Below, piece by piece: positions 36,501-47,000 of a stretch of DNA of 64,000 nucleotides. The position numbers and the translations under genes are program-made. The notes beneath the pieces are model-generated. The model worked only from the letters and a program-made list of their open reading frames with translations. It had not been told where the DNA came from and ran no database searches. Position 1 is the stretch's first letter. Every line of letters starts with the position of its first letter. This DNA is from Heloderma charlesbogerti (lineage: Eukaryota; Chordata; Lepidosauria; Squamata; Helodermatidae): NCBI GenBank assembly GCA_026122225.1, contig JANEZZ010001909.1:620001-684000 (forward strand), written 5' to 3'.

Positions 36501-37951
36501 AGGCCTGAGGCTTGTGGAATCTACCTCGTTTTTCACTAGAACCCCGACATCCATTAACTGAGGCCATGTGCAAAATAGCGTCTCAAGAAGGGAAGCACAG
36601 AATGGCAGAACAAGGTGCACCTGAGCACATGCTTAGCCCAAGAACTTGCTTTCAGTTCCAGAACAAGAGCATGGGCACTGAAATCCTTTCCCACACAATC
36701 AGCTTTCTTGTCTTCAGCATCCCAATATCGGAGGCAAATAAAGGCTGTTTATTGTCGCTAGCTTTAAACCACTTGGCAGTTAGAAAATCTTGCCGACTGA
36801 CTGCAAATCATCCAGAAATCGACCAGTAGATCCAGGTCTACTTTCTGCCCATCTCTGCCGTTGAGCAACATGGGACTTGGTTCCAAGTAAAGTTAGGCGA
36901 GCTTTTGCAGAGTTTTCAAAAATTATTCTTAGTAAGCTTTTAAACACAATAGTTGCCTTTTTAGTGCTTAAGTGGTTCCTGTAGAACAGGGGTGGGCAGA
37001 CAAGTAGAAAAACAATCCCCTTTATTTTTCACTGAGGTCCACCAACTGGAGCCAGCCTCAAAATAGTGCCTCTGAAAGGCAGACACTGAATTGTGCAACA
37101 AGCGGCCTCTGAGCACATGCTCAGCCCCGGAGTTTGTGTTCCACACCAGAACCGGAACTCGCACAAACGCGCACATCCTTCGGCGCACAGATGCACCCCA
37201 ATTCCCGCCGCCCGCCGCCACCAAAGCTTTCTCGGTCTCATCAGCCTAATTTAGGAGGGAAAGAAAGGTTTTGGTTGCTGTAGTCATCGTCGCTACGGTT
37301 AAACCATCGGGACTCAGAAAACCTTCACCAACTGCCTGCAAATCACCCAGAGATCTACCAGTACCTCCCGCCAGTAGATCTCTCCCACTACTAGATCTAC
37401 TACTTCCCACCCCGACCCTGGGCGCAGGACTCCGTCGCCGGTCTCGCCCTGCGCAAATTCTGCGAGGACCAAAACTCGGGCAAGGATTTTGCTCCACCTC
37501 TGTGGGCGAGGGCATAATTCAGCCTTCCCCGACCCGTCTTCCTCCAGAGGCGTTTGGAGCACAACACCCATCATCGCCCGCCGGGTCGGGGAAGGCTGGG
37601 ATCAGGGGAAACTCAGACCCCCGCTCCCCTCGGGCCGGCTGAGGATGATGGGAGTTGTGCTCCGAACGCCTCTGGAGGGCCACGGGTCGGGGAAGGCTGG
37701 GATAAATCGATCCCGGGGAAGAAAGGCGCCGCGCTCACCTGGCACCTGCAGATGAGGTCGGCGTCGAGGCTGAGCAGGTCGACCACCTTGCCCTTGCCCT
37801 CATCCCCCCACTGCGCGCCCAGCACCACCGTCACGCGGTTGCCTGGGGGCCCCGAGGAGGAAGCGAGCCGGGGACGCTTCCCCTCCGGCCCGTCCCCGTC
37901 GCCCCCATTCAGCAAGCTTTTAGTCCCCGCCGCGCTCTCTGCCCCCGCCAT
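24529..37951 (-). CDS. Adenylosuccinate synthetase, probable third vertebrate paralog, complete
   Basis: The enzyme joins IMP and aspartate using GTP, the first committed step to AMP. Thirteen coding exons in coding order: 37951-37739, 34710-34608, 33992-33924, 33802-33752, 33646-33580, 32781-32674, 32006-31925, 30979-30853, 30079-29925, 28976-28852, 27229-27132, 25237-25088, 24581-24529. All are GT-AG, phases match and no stop interrupts 466 codons; human isozymes have about 456-457. Visible motifs: [11 protein letters not shown] at 45-55 (Asp50 matches the catalytic Asp), GGNNAGH at 72-78 (His78 matches the catalytic His), KKGIGP at 173-178, [14 protein letters not shown] in exon 8, and VTTGRKRR at 340-347 (aspartate/IMP loop). 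The N-terminus is specific and basic (KRPR at 25-28). Conserved positions are a mix of ADSS1-like and ADSS2-like residues with some private ones, so neither symbol is assigned. The ATG at 37951 is the first in frame. Pseudogene status is unlikely given intact frame and splice sites. Confidence 0.93.
24705..25015 (+). repeat. Unclassified ~320-bp repeat, copy 4
   Basis: Same blocks as copy 3; ends about 70 bases before exon 12. Confidence 0.5.
25786..25864. repeat. hAT-like fold-back MITE, left part
   Basis: Truncated at its right by the large fold-back at 25864-26176. A fragment like the missing right arm is at 26208-26255. Confidence 0.65.
25864..26176. repeat. Large (~310-bp) fold-back element
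   Basis: Arms of about 140 bases. Left landmarks: 'ttattaatggaaagcc', 'ttttgaggccttcttcaaggg', 'cgtctcctgctg'. They recur inverted at the right. The loop is short. Confidence 0.75.
29083..29496 (+). other. 137-codon ORF in a possible LTR-type fragment
   Basis: ATG-initiated. The product is Ser/Glu-rich in its first half, then basic ([19 protein letters not shown]). Downstream at 29545-29580 are two AATAAA signals. The layout suggests a retroelement terminus with its own poly(A) signal, but I cannot name a family. It is antisense to the ADSS-type gene within intron 9. Do not read it as a host gene without further support. Confidence 0.3.
29665..29925 (+). repeat. Unclassified ~320-bp repeat, copy 5
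   Basis: Ends at the splice donor of ADSS exon 9; an inner 30-base block (AAAAGGGGAGGAGCCAAACA) is duplicated. Confidence 0.5.
30143..30230 (+). mobile_element. tRNA-Ala-like SINE head
   Basis: A box CAATGGTAGAGCACC, anticodon-loop region CTTTGCATT and B box GGTTCTATCCC resemble tRNA-Ala(TGC). Mismatches in the stems and lack of the SINE body mark it as a SINE fragment, not a working tRNA. Confidence 0.7.
30736..30784. repeat. hAT-like fold-back MITE, right half
   Basis: GGAGTTGTAGTGCGACGCC to CAGGTTGGGGGAAAGCTG. Confidence 0.55.
31478..31775 (+). repeat. Degenerate TG-rich minisatellite
   Basis: Units of about 40-50 bases mixing (TG)n, TGCGTGCG and GGAGGGATGTCTA. Long alternating purine-pyrimidine runs favour Z-DNA. 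It lies in ADSS intron 7. Confidence 0.8.
32076..32560 (-). mobile_element. L2/CR1-type LINE 3' end, interrupted
   Basis: Same blocks as 740-1165; split by the fold-back MITE at 32201-32322. Confidence 0.6.
32201..32322. repeat. hAT-like fold-back MITE inside a LINE
   Basis: Flanked by a perfect direct repeat TAAAATGACA (32191-32200 and 32323-32332). It interrupts a LINE tail, so it is younger than that insertion. Confidence 0.85.
33132..33268. repeat. Fold-back MITE, 'gtaggcaacatgg' subfamily
   Basis: Arms GAGGCAACATGGTGCCCTCC and its complement, ending CCTACCCCTG. Confidence 0.75.
34827..35018 (-). mobile_element. tRNA-Ala-derived SINE, near full length
   Basis: On the minus strand: tRNA-like head (GTGGTAGAGCCCCTGCTTTG, then GGTTTGATCCCC), then a body with 'ccagcatagtcagtattgggctagatggagcagtggtctgatacagt'. 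This is a type I associate with reptile genomes. Confidence 0.75.
35930..36280 (+). repeat. Unclassified ~340-bp repeat, copy 3
   Basis: From 'ttttgagggccttgggcaag' to 'ggcgccagccctgcacag'. It lies in intron 1 of the ADSS-type gene. Confidence 0.65.
37520..37701. repeat. CpG-rich fold-back MITE next to ADSS exon 1
   Basis: Arms CAGCCTTCCCCGACCCGTC and complement, with an inner CCGGGTCGGGGAAGGCTG. It ends 38 bases from the exon 1 donor and keeps many CpGs that other copies have lost. Confidence 0.75.
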
Positions 37952-38100
37952 GTGCAGCAGCTGCGGCAGCAACAGAAGAGGCGGCCAACCCTAACATGGC
38001 GCCGCCCCGGGCGACCTCAGCGCCAGCCTCCAACATGGCGGCCACGTGCTCCGCCTCCCTTTCCTCCCCCCGCCCTCCGGGTAAACAGACAAGGGCACAC
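37952..38100 (-). promoter_or_regulatory. CpG-island promoter of the ADSS-type gene
   Basis: GC-rich sequence directly upstream of the ATG. It carries two AACATGGCG motifs of YY1 type (37993-38001 and 38032-38040) and an E-box CACGTG (38043-38048). E-boxes are common in MYC-controlled nucleotide synthesis genes. There is no TATA box near the ATG, so diffuse initiation is likely. Confidence 0.6.
37993..38044. repeat. Promoter module, copy A
   Basis: Two AACATGGCG motifs flanking GACCTCAGCGCCAGC. Related to 39841-39905 and 39940-39991. Confidence 0.6.
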
Positions 38101-38126
38101 AGAGATAGGAAAAAGGTTAGAGCAGG

Positions 38127-38228
38127 CCAGCCTTTCTACGGTGCTGAACGACTGCCCCATCCTTGGCCGTGCTGGCTAGGGAAAATGGGGGTTGTAGTTC
38201 CACAGATCGGGACGGTGCGGGGGAAGGG
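38127..38228. repeat. hAT-like fold-back MITE, diverged
   Basis: CAGCCTTTCTACGGTGCTG to GATCGGGACGGTGCGGGGG. Confidence 0.5.
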
Positions 38229-38251
38229 TGCTCTTCGATAAGTGGGTGGAG

Positions 38252-38345
38252 GGTAGGGAAATTTGTGGCCCCTTCAGACGTTGCTGGACTGCAACTCCCA
38301 TTATCCTTGGCCACCGGCTATGCTGGCTAGGGCTGATGAGAGAGA
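38252..38345. repeat. Fold-back MITE, 'tgtggcccctt' subfamily, truncated
   Basis: Left arm and part of the right (GCTAGGGCTGATGAGAG). Confidence 0.6.
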
Positions 38346-38406
38346 AGTGGTCTAACATCGTCCGGTGGGGTGGGGGGGGCGGGGAGACACATCCCCCCAC
38401 GACTGC

Positions 38407-38480
38407 TATACACATTTACCTCGGGAGTAAGGCCCATTGAGTTCAATGGGGATTGCTTCTGAGTAAACATTCGAGAATTG
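38407..38480. repeat. PIF/Harbinger-like MITE, fragment
   Basis: 'Gggagtaaggcccattgagttcaatggg' is the central part of the family. Confidence 0.5.
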
Positions 38481-38641
38481 CCCTGCCTGTATTATTACCA
38501 CTCCTATGCTGCTGATTTGGGGGGGGGGCGGGGGAGGCTAAGAGTGACTAGCTTGCCTAAGGCCACCTACTTGAATTCAGGGCAGAGATGAAATTTGGAT
38601 GGGGGCCTTCCTAATTTGTAGTTCTGCCTTAAGACAGTAGA

Positions 38642-38826
38642 GCAGGGGTGGACAGAAGATAGATCTCCAGATATTTTGACTTCAACTCCCAGAATGCTGT
38701 GCCAGCAGGGCCAATGGTTAGGAATGCTGGGAGTTGAAGTCCAAAACATCAGGAGAGCTGCCCTAGAGAACTAGCCTTCCCCAACCTGGTGCCCTCCAGA
38801 TGTGGTGATCCAACGTTGGGGAAGGC
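38642..38826. repeat. Two adjacent fold-back MITEs
   Basis: The first (38642-38767) has CAGGGGTGGACAG ends and ACTTCAACTCCCAG arms. The second (38776-38826) is a deleted CAGCCTT-type copy with little but its ends. Confidence 0.65.
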
Positions 38827-38985
38827 TACATTAGATCACCCCAGAGAAGATATACTTGTCTGGATTTGGTGCCACTTTTATTTATGGGGCAGGGAGGTGG
38901 AAAATGTAAGATAGCAGCCAAGATGTAACTTGTGTGCAGGAAAAAAATGTTTTAAAACTTTTTAAAAGCCTGCATTTAGTTACCC

Positions 38986-39226
38986 TATTTATTTATTTAT
39001 TTATTGCATTTATACCCCGCCTTTCTCCCTCTCGCAAGGAACTCAAGGCGGCTTACATTATCCTCCTCCTCACCGTTGTATCCTCACAACAACCCTGTGA
39101 GGTAGGTTGGGCTGAGAGTCTGTGACTGGCCCAAAGTCACCCAGTGAGCTTCCATGGCCAAGTGGGGACTAGAACCCGGATCTCCCGGCTCCCAGTCCGT
39201 CACTCTCACCACTACACTACACTGGC
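38986..39226 (-). mobile_element. tRNA-derived SINE, lizard type
   Basis: Minus-strand head GCCAGTGTAGTGTAGTGG, B box GGTTCTAGTCCCC, 'gggtgactttgggccagtcac' body and (AAAT)n tail at the left. Likely a Sauria-type or related SINE; the name is not certain. Confidence 0.75.
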
Positions 39227-39840
39227 CCTATTTATTTTCTTTAGAAATTTCTGGGCCACCATCACCAACAAGAAGTAGATTCCAGGGCAGTGTAAAAGGT
39301 AACATTTGCCAATGGAAATAGTCTACTTTATCCCATTTTTAAAATGCTGTTATAATTTTTTTTTTTTTAATGTAAAACATTTGTGTGTTGTTAGCTACTT
39401 AGCATCTTCAGATGGAAAAGTGGGATATAAATTTGCTGGAATAAATATGGTAGGTTGTGGGGGGAGGGGAAGGATCTCTAGGACAGAGAGGACTTACAAC
39501 AGCCCTGCAATGTAGTTCACTGTTAACACTGCAGATTTAAGGGCAGGGCTGAAGGTTCTTTAGATTTCCAGCCCCAACCCCCTCACATTCAGAACAGCCA
39601 TCAAGTTGCGGTAAAGCTCAATCTACTTAGGTGTGTATATACAGTTGCAGCTTCTTTTTGTTGGTGTACATGTGTGTACAGCAACATCCTGGATTTCTCC
39701 ATTGCTTTCTAGGGGCAGCTGTCACTTCCACCCAAAAATGCTTTGAAAATCAACTCTGAAGCTACGTGCTATAATGTGAATCTAATTAGTGAGGGTCTAC
39801 ACAACAGCTCCCTCACAGCTCCCTCAGGAGCCCTGAGTCA

Positions 39841-39991
39841 AGATGGTGCTTGGTGCTGCTAAGGCAACCTCAGCATCCACCATGGCAGCTACTTCCACCT
39901 CCTCAGACTGTGTAGCTAGAGGATGAATGAGCCTGACAAAACATGGTACCACACCAGGAGACCTCAGCGCCAGCATCCAACATGGTGGCAC
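39841..39991. repeat. Promoter module copies B and C
   Basis: C (39940-39991) aligns to copy A with about 42 of 52 bases identical by eye; B (39841-39905) aligns with a gap. Several differences are CpG to TpG/CpA changes. Confidence 0.5.
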
Positions 39992-40337
39992 AGGATTTAA
40001 GACTCTTTATGAGAACTAAGCCTGCTTCTCAATGTGGTTGTGCCAGCTTTCCAGAACTTTTCCTAGGGCACTTAAAAACCTTCAACTAGAAGGCTGCCCC
40101 TACCTAATCAAGCATTTTTTAAAAAACAAAAAAATTTCAAGTATAAATAACTTGTACAAACTGCAGGAAGTGCCATATTAGAAGCAACCCCCCATCTCTT
40201 TCAAGACATTTGTGCTTCCTCTAAAAATAAAGTTTTGCTTCAAAAACACTGATTAAAACTCAGGGTGTGTGTATGTGGTAAAAACAATCCACTAAAGTTC
40301 ATTCAGTCAAGTTACAGGTCTAGAAAATATGACACAT

Positions 40338-40480
40338 GTAGGGTAGCGGTTGGAGCATTTGGACTTAAAAAGACAGGAACACCCAGGTTCAAATCCTTAC
40401 CTGGGGACAAAACTCACCAGATCTTAAGCCAGTCACTGCTTCTCAGTCCAACCTATAGCTGTCATGAGGGGGGAAATGGG
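40338..40480 (+). mobile_element. MIR-like SINE fragment
   Basis: tRNA-like head with GGTTCAAATCC B box and 'aagccagtcactgcttctcag' body. Confidence 0.5.
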
Positions 40481-41162
40481 GGTGGTGATGTTACCATACA
40501 CACCACACTGAGCTCTTTAGCAACAGTGGCATAAAAATGTGATTCCTACTTGTTAGGAAAGTAAAGAGAACGTTCTGGCAGGGCCAAAATTGGAAATCTA
40601 AACTAGCAGGTTGCCCTGCAGGCAGAAAAGCAGTGTGGAGCAACCTCATTTGAGATTTCCTTTAGTTATGGAAAAGAGCTGGTGATAAACCTTTCCTCTA
40701 AATCTGAACCTTTCTTAAAATGTAATAAAACTGAAAATTCCAGTTAAGGCATATAAACCTGTATTAGGGAGAAAGTAGCTGTATCACCTTCCCTGGTACA
40801 ACTTTAATGGTAATGCAACCATAGGGCATATACTGCACCACTCCAGCGTCATGTGAACATCTGTGATTTGTATAGCTTCTCTTGCTGACACCCAACCAGT
40901 TCCCCCCCCAGAAATAAGTTTGTGTTGATAAAGTACCCCACTAAAACAACTTGCATTTTGTTACATCAAGAGAACTGGGCTGCAAAGCAGGAGCATTTTT
41001 AATCCCATCCTCACAAAGGGTTGCAAATTGCTCAGTTTGTGTCATTACCAAAATGATATGCATCAACGTACCCATATCCAGATAACTCATTAAAGTGGTG
41101 AAGGGGAATCTTCCACTTGAATGAAAAGGAACCTCAGTTTGCTTTGGTCATTTGACTTCCTT

Positions 41163-44097
41163 TTTATTGGGGGGGAGAGGGGAGAACAGATGAGCCAAAA
41201 GCGTTAAAACGACACCTAAGAAGTCAGCGCAGCAACAGAAGGATGTGGAGTCAAGCGAATGGTTATTTATTCTAAAAATGGAAGTTTTTCAACCTACATA
41301 TGCCAGAATTGTTAAGGAAAGAAAGTTACAGATGTAAACAACCACACAGTTACATGTTCAATGGCAAAACCCCTTTTACTGGCCACTTAAACGTTTTACA
41401 GTTTGTAAAAACATTTACAGCCTTCGTTTCACTTGAGCTTTCCATCTATAGCAACTAAGACAATCATGAAAAACACTAACAGATTTTAAACAGGCCGATT
41501 TTTTTTGTAGTTTTTACCATTTAATTTTTTTTCCTTTCCTTTTTTTTTTTTTTTTACAAAATGTGCAGAAAAAAGAAGACGTCTACTGAAGTTGCTAAGA
41601 TCTCTTGGTCTGATGGTCTAGTATGCGGCAGTTTTAGTCATCTCCCCACAGAAAAACAGTCTTTCTCTTTTTAGATCCTATTTGAAAAGGACTGTAGCTC
41701 CAAAAGCTATTCCATTTAACAGCAATGGCAACTTCTTGAAGGTATCGAAGCTAACGGGGCCCCAGCACCTGTTCCACCTCGTCCTGTGATCCCAAGAAGC
41801 GTGCTTGCGGATCTGCTTGCTTTCATCAAGGTTGCCGGTAACTGTCATGCTGGTACGACCAACTTTTCATAGCCTCAAACTGTCACGCTCTCATGTGAAA
41901 GTTCAGCTACCGAAGTTAATTTGCGTGCTCTCTCTCGTTCTCTCACACACACCCCTTCTTCCCCAGAAGAATATTTTTCTAGTGGCCTGAAGTGTTTAAA
42001 ATACCAGTTAACTTTGTTATAAAAACAGTTGTCACACAATCACACATTCTGAATACACACATGCATGGAGATAGAAGAATCTTGCTTCTCTCTAACTCCT
42101 GTTTTGACAAAAGGGGCCGAGGGCTGGGAGATAGCTACCACCCTACCTCCAGGAAGCCCCACCCCCACACATCAGCCCCCTGTTCTAATGGCCCAACATC
42201 TTCTGGAGCTGGCAGGCCCCCATTCATCCATCTGGCTGGGATGCAGGAATGAGCATTCTTTATGGGGATGGAGACAATAGCTGCTTGCAAAGACTGGCAA
42301 GATTATTTTTATGAGTATCTATTCTTAAAAAAACCCCAAACCCAACATTTATAAAGAAAAAAAAAGTTTGAATTTCAAACAGTGAATCACAAGGAACAGA
42401 GGCAAATCTTCAATCCCTGTGGCTGGGAATCAGACATAATTAGCCAAGCTGGATGCAGGGCGTATTTACACCATTCATGTCTGAGGGGGGGAAAAGGACA
42501 TCCTGTTATAGAAGACCGCCCCACCCCCTTTGATCTGTGGAGAGAAGCAAGTGCGGAAGCCAAGTTAATCCAATCTATAAGTATCACAATGGGGAGCGTA
42601 TTTCTCCCACTCAGCCCACCCCACAAATCCTGCCCCCCCAAAAGAACACCAGCCACTGAACCCACTTGGACACAAAAGGTTAGTTTTCTTGTCTGCACAG
42701 TAGGACAAACACTGAAGAGAATGCTCAAGTATTATAATAGCTGGGCACACCAATTAGGGGGGAAAAGGGAGCATTCCGATAGAAGGCTGTAAGATGTACA
42801 CCAATTCTTCTGAAAAATCAAACTTTCCAAACGGAGAGATCAAAAAGCCAACTTTTTTCCCAAGGGGCACACACACAACCGACTCCCCCACCCCCAAAAG
42901 CGCAAATCCTCTACCCCCCCACTTCCTATATACAGAGGCTTACCAGACTATCAAAACCACAACCAGCACATCATTATTTGTGCCCACCCCCCCTCTGCAC
43001 CGACTGTATAAAACTTTGTTCTCAGTATTAAGCTCCTCAAAAAAGGTGAAAGTCACATGCTAGCACAAGTTTTGCCTATATACAAGTTAGGTGCTAACAA
43101 TGAGAAGATCCTGCAGAAAACCCTGAGAAAAATGTTCCTTCCACTCCGCAAAAAAAAAGAAAAAGAGGACAGATGCTATACAGAGATGATAAGAGGGCCT
43201 GCTAAGTTTTGGGAGGAAAGGAAGAGGGTGCAGGGGGTCACCCAAGGCAGCCTGCTTTGGCCAGGGAAGAAGAACAAGAACGTGACAACTTTGCAAATTA
43301 CTTTCCCGAGCTTCCTTCCGTCAGATGGTTCACAAACATCCCACTAAGCTTTCAAGGTGAGATGCCTGGGGAAATAGGGAGAAGCCTCTGGCCTGGGGAT
43401 ACACCATGTCCAACAGGCCTCCCAGCAATTCACTGTCTGAAAACATAGGCCGAACTCTGAAAGGGAGGGGAAGAGGAGTACCACCACCTCTCTCTCGGTG
43501 GCTACAAACGGCAAGTGTTTCCTTGTTGATGAGAATTTAGGCCACCACCACCCCCGCCTGGGGAAAAAACAGAGTGGCAAACAAGAACCCTAAGCAAGTT
43601 TCGTTTTCGCACAAGTTAGAAGCCAGAAGATGTACATCTCCCCCCGCTCCACCCCCCGTGGCCATCTGTTTCCCTGCATGTCCCCATCTGTGCCTCCCCA
43701 AGCCTGTTACAGATTGCCCTCACCCTGCGAGCCCTACACCTCCCTCCCCACCCCCCTGCCAGTCCAGCTGCTCTATGATGTCATGTTTTCCTGTCCAATC
43801 ATAGGCAGCGTTAAGTGCTGCTCTCCTCTTTGCGCAAACATTTTGATTACAAATGTCTAAACTAGGTTTGAAATGTTTTTTTGTGTTTTTTTTATAGAAT
43901 AAGACAATATTCTTTTCAACAAACTTTAAAAAAAATTTACAATTTCTTTTTTTTTAAACCTCCCCCTCCCACCCCGTCAACCCTGCTGCCAACTCTCCCC
44001 AACAGCCCCGTTTCCACTGCTTGTGTGTCTTGGGAGTGGCAGGGACCCCCTCCATAGAGCCTCACGGCTTCGCTGAAGGGTGGAGATGGCTGGGGTT
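41163..44097 (-). other. HNRNPUL2: Probable long 3' UTR of HNRNPUL2
   Basis: About 2.9 kb after the stop codon holds no recognisable interspersed repeat, in sharp contrast with both flanks. That absence suggests transcribed, constrained sequence. On the minus strand, AATAAA occurs at 41271-41266 and again at 41168-41163, either of which could end the mRNA. The UTR includes long A-runs in mRNA sense (41510-41560, 43920-43955). Short ORFs here are not convincing. Confidence 0.6.
41266..41271 (-). terminator. Candidate poly(A) signal of HNRNPUL2
   Basis: AATAAA on the minus strand at the left end of the repeat-free block; a second copy at 41163-41168 is an alternative. Confidence 0.45.
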
Positions 44098-47000
44098 TCA
44101 CCGGTACCCCTGGTATCCGTAGTAGTTCCTGTAATATCGGTCTCTGTCTTGGTAGTAGTTCTGCCACTGTAAAGGACAAGGGAAGTCGTCTTCATGCAAG
44201 TCAGTGGGATGGGTTCAGTGTCCCCTCTTAGAACCAATACCCTCCATTCCCCTGCTAAAGACTGGCTAGACATGATATGGTTTTTACATACTGATTTATC
44301 TAGGGTGGATTATGCAAATGTTGACCTGGTTCGCGCATAATGCTAAGCCATGGTTTATTTAACCCATGGTTTGTTTCCCTAGCCATGGTTTATCTGGCAG
44401 ATGATCGAACACACCATGGCTGTTTCCCTCCTCTTTCACCCCTCCCTCCCTGTTAGAGACGTGAAGACCTGGAAGAAAAATCGGAAAAAGCCCAATTTTT
44501 CCTCATTTTTCTCATCCGAGTAGTGTCACACTCTTGACAGTAAATGTGCATTCCTGACAGTTTGGGTTTAGTTCTACAGAGCCCTGTATTTCTGATGCTG
44601 TAGCAGTCATTTAATGTAGTTCTAATCTATTCAGACAATAATTACAAATTTACCAACTTTACTTTTAGAATTTTAAAAATATATTGATAATTTTATGAGC
44701 AAACTTAACTTATACATAAAATAATTTTAAGAACAGAAAGGCTGCTTTATGTTCTTAAAGCAGCCCTCCCCAACCTGGTGCCCTCTGGATGTTTTGGACT
44801 ACAGTGCCCAGCATTCCTGACCACTGGCCATGCTTCTATGGATGATGGGAGCTGAAGTCCAAAATATCTGGAGGGCACCAGGTTGCAGAAGCAACAAAGC
44901 AACAATGTGAGTTTAGATCTGCAAAGAGCTCTAAAAAAAATAAGTATCACTTATTTTTCAATTCTCACCAAATTGTCCACTTTTCCCGCAGAAACCCCCC
45001 CCCCCCATGGCCTCAGAATTTCTGGAAGTTTTACATCTCTACTCCCTGTTTCCCAAATGCTTTTGCCTAGCTGTAGTACTGGCATGCAGAGCAGCTGGTT
45101 TTGTTTATACCACTCTTGCCTGCTGCCTCTGCAGCTTGGAAAACTACCCACGAACAACATGATTCTGGATTCACACATAATGACAACCCATGATTTAAAT
45201 AACCCAGAGTTCACAACCCAAAAACCAACCATGGGACCTCTCTTGTGGGTTGTTTGCGGTTAACAAGCCATAGTTTGTTAGCATGGCTGAGTTCACATAT
45301 CACAACAACCCAGAATTCAACAACCATGGGTTAGCTTTATGTATGATCCAGGTCACAACATCCTGGTTCCCAAGACACAGTGAGGCTCGTCATGGGTTAT
45401 TTAACCCAGGATGAGCTGCAGCTCCTACAAGTGCCATTTTGCATATCCAACCCCCACTTGGGGGTTGTCGTGTTGTGAGAACCCAGCGAGCATGTCTCTT
45501 CTAAATAACCTACAGTGGGCTGTTGTGTTATGCGAACCGGCACAGTGTTTCGTAGTAGAACTGTTAAGAGCTCCTTTGAAAAATCCTACTGTAGAGATGG
45601 GTAGCAGGTTGAGAGACATCACTAATACCCCAAGCTGTCATGTAGCAGAGATGGATTTGGAATCCAGGTCATCCAGTCTCCATGCACTTCTCACCCACTA
45701 CCCTCTTCTTTGCCCCAGCCCATGACGTTTTTTTCTTAAGGCAACCTGCACTCCAAACCCCTGCCTGTTTCCAGAGCTTCTGTGGTCTGAAATGTCTGTC
45801 TGCCAGTCAGTCTCCTCCCACCATGATAAAGGGAAGCTCTACTGTGGCCAGGACAGAAGAGAACTCCCACAGCAGTCATCTCGAGGAATGGCTACAAAAA
45901 AGTGCAAAACCCTGTTCTGAAATTGTGGCTTGTAGCCTCCTACCTCTCGATTGTAGTCCCTGTAGTAGTCTCTGTATCTGTTGTACTCATAATCGCGCCC
46001 ATAGAACCGGTTGTAGTCTCCCCTGTATCTGTCGTAGAAGTTACGGTAACCCTGCAAATGAAAGCAACAGATTAGACTCAGCAATGCATGTCTCCATGCT
46101 CCAGATCTTATGGCATGACCAGCTAGAAGCAAGACCAGACATTAGCCCAGCCTTTTTAGCTGAGCTAGCAGCTTCTCCGATACCCTTGAACCCACAATGC
46201 TTACGTTTCTTTTAAAATTGCCTTTAATTTTTGACCCTTTAGAGGGCACATGCAAGATTCTTGTGTCACAAGAACTAGACACTTCAGAGGTTGGCAGAAA
46301 GAAAACTTGAAATTTCATGATGGGGGGCGGGAGCTTCCATCACTTCTGCCTGCCTGAGAGCAAGTTAATATTAAACTTGGGGAATGACAAACCCAAGGGA
46401 TATACTCACGCCTCTGTTTCCAGGTTGCCCCCAGTACTGCTGCTGCTGCCCATAAGCCCGATTGTTGTATCCGCCTCGGCGCTGGCCACCAGCTGGAGAA
46501 AACACAAGATGAAGAGGGGTCAGATGGGAGCGTCCTTTCAGTAAAAATGTTAAGAGCTGCAGCAGCCAACTTGCTAGCTGACCTGGTTTCTCTTCTGTGC
46601 ATGGAGAAGCAACAGGCCTTTACACAGCACAGAAGAAACCACGGAACCCAAGTCACGGGGGCGGGGGGAAGCTGAGCTGCATTCATATGAACTAAGAATG
46701 CAAGAGAACAATTTGCCACTTACAAACACATTAGATTCAGCTAAATCTTCTCACTGCATCCTGCTGGCCAGCCATACCTCACACCCTTTTCTAAAACCAC
46801 AACTGGGGGGTGAGGTGGGGGAAGACGACGACAACTTACATAGACCATTTGATACCAACAGCACCTGCTTCTCCACAAATTCCATTTCAATACAATCCAC
46901 CCCTCTGGACCTCTCCCAGTCCTCACTCCCAAAGTGCTCTCCCTTTTCCCTGCCCCATCTCCCCCCCATGCTCCACTCCATTTCCCATTGAACACTGTGC

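Larger units (their letters stand above)
24582..37738. other. Introns of the ADSS-type gene
   Basis: Twelve introns, the longest between exons 1 and 2 (34711-37738). They hold repeats listed separately plus unique sequence. The intron after exon 11 starts GTGATG, a weak donor. No nested gene is convincing. An ORF of 137 codons at 29083-29496 lies antisense in intron 9. Confidence 0.7.

Noticed and set aside
24529..37951. Retro-pseudogene explanation for the ADSS-type gene
   Set aside because: Twelve introns with conserved phases, intact frame and a CpG promoter are incompatible with a processed copy.
37952..37972. Upstream start for the ADSS-type protein at 37972
   Set aside because: That codon is TTG, not ATG; the ATG at 37951 is the first in-frame start.
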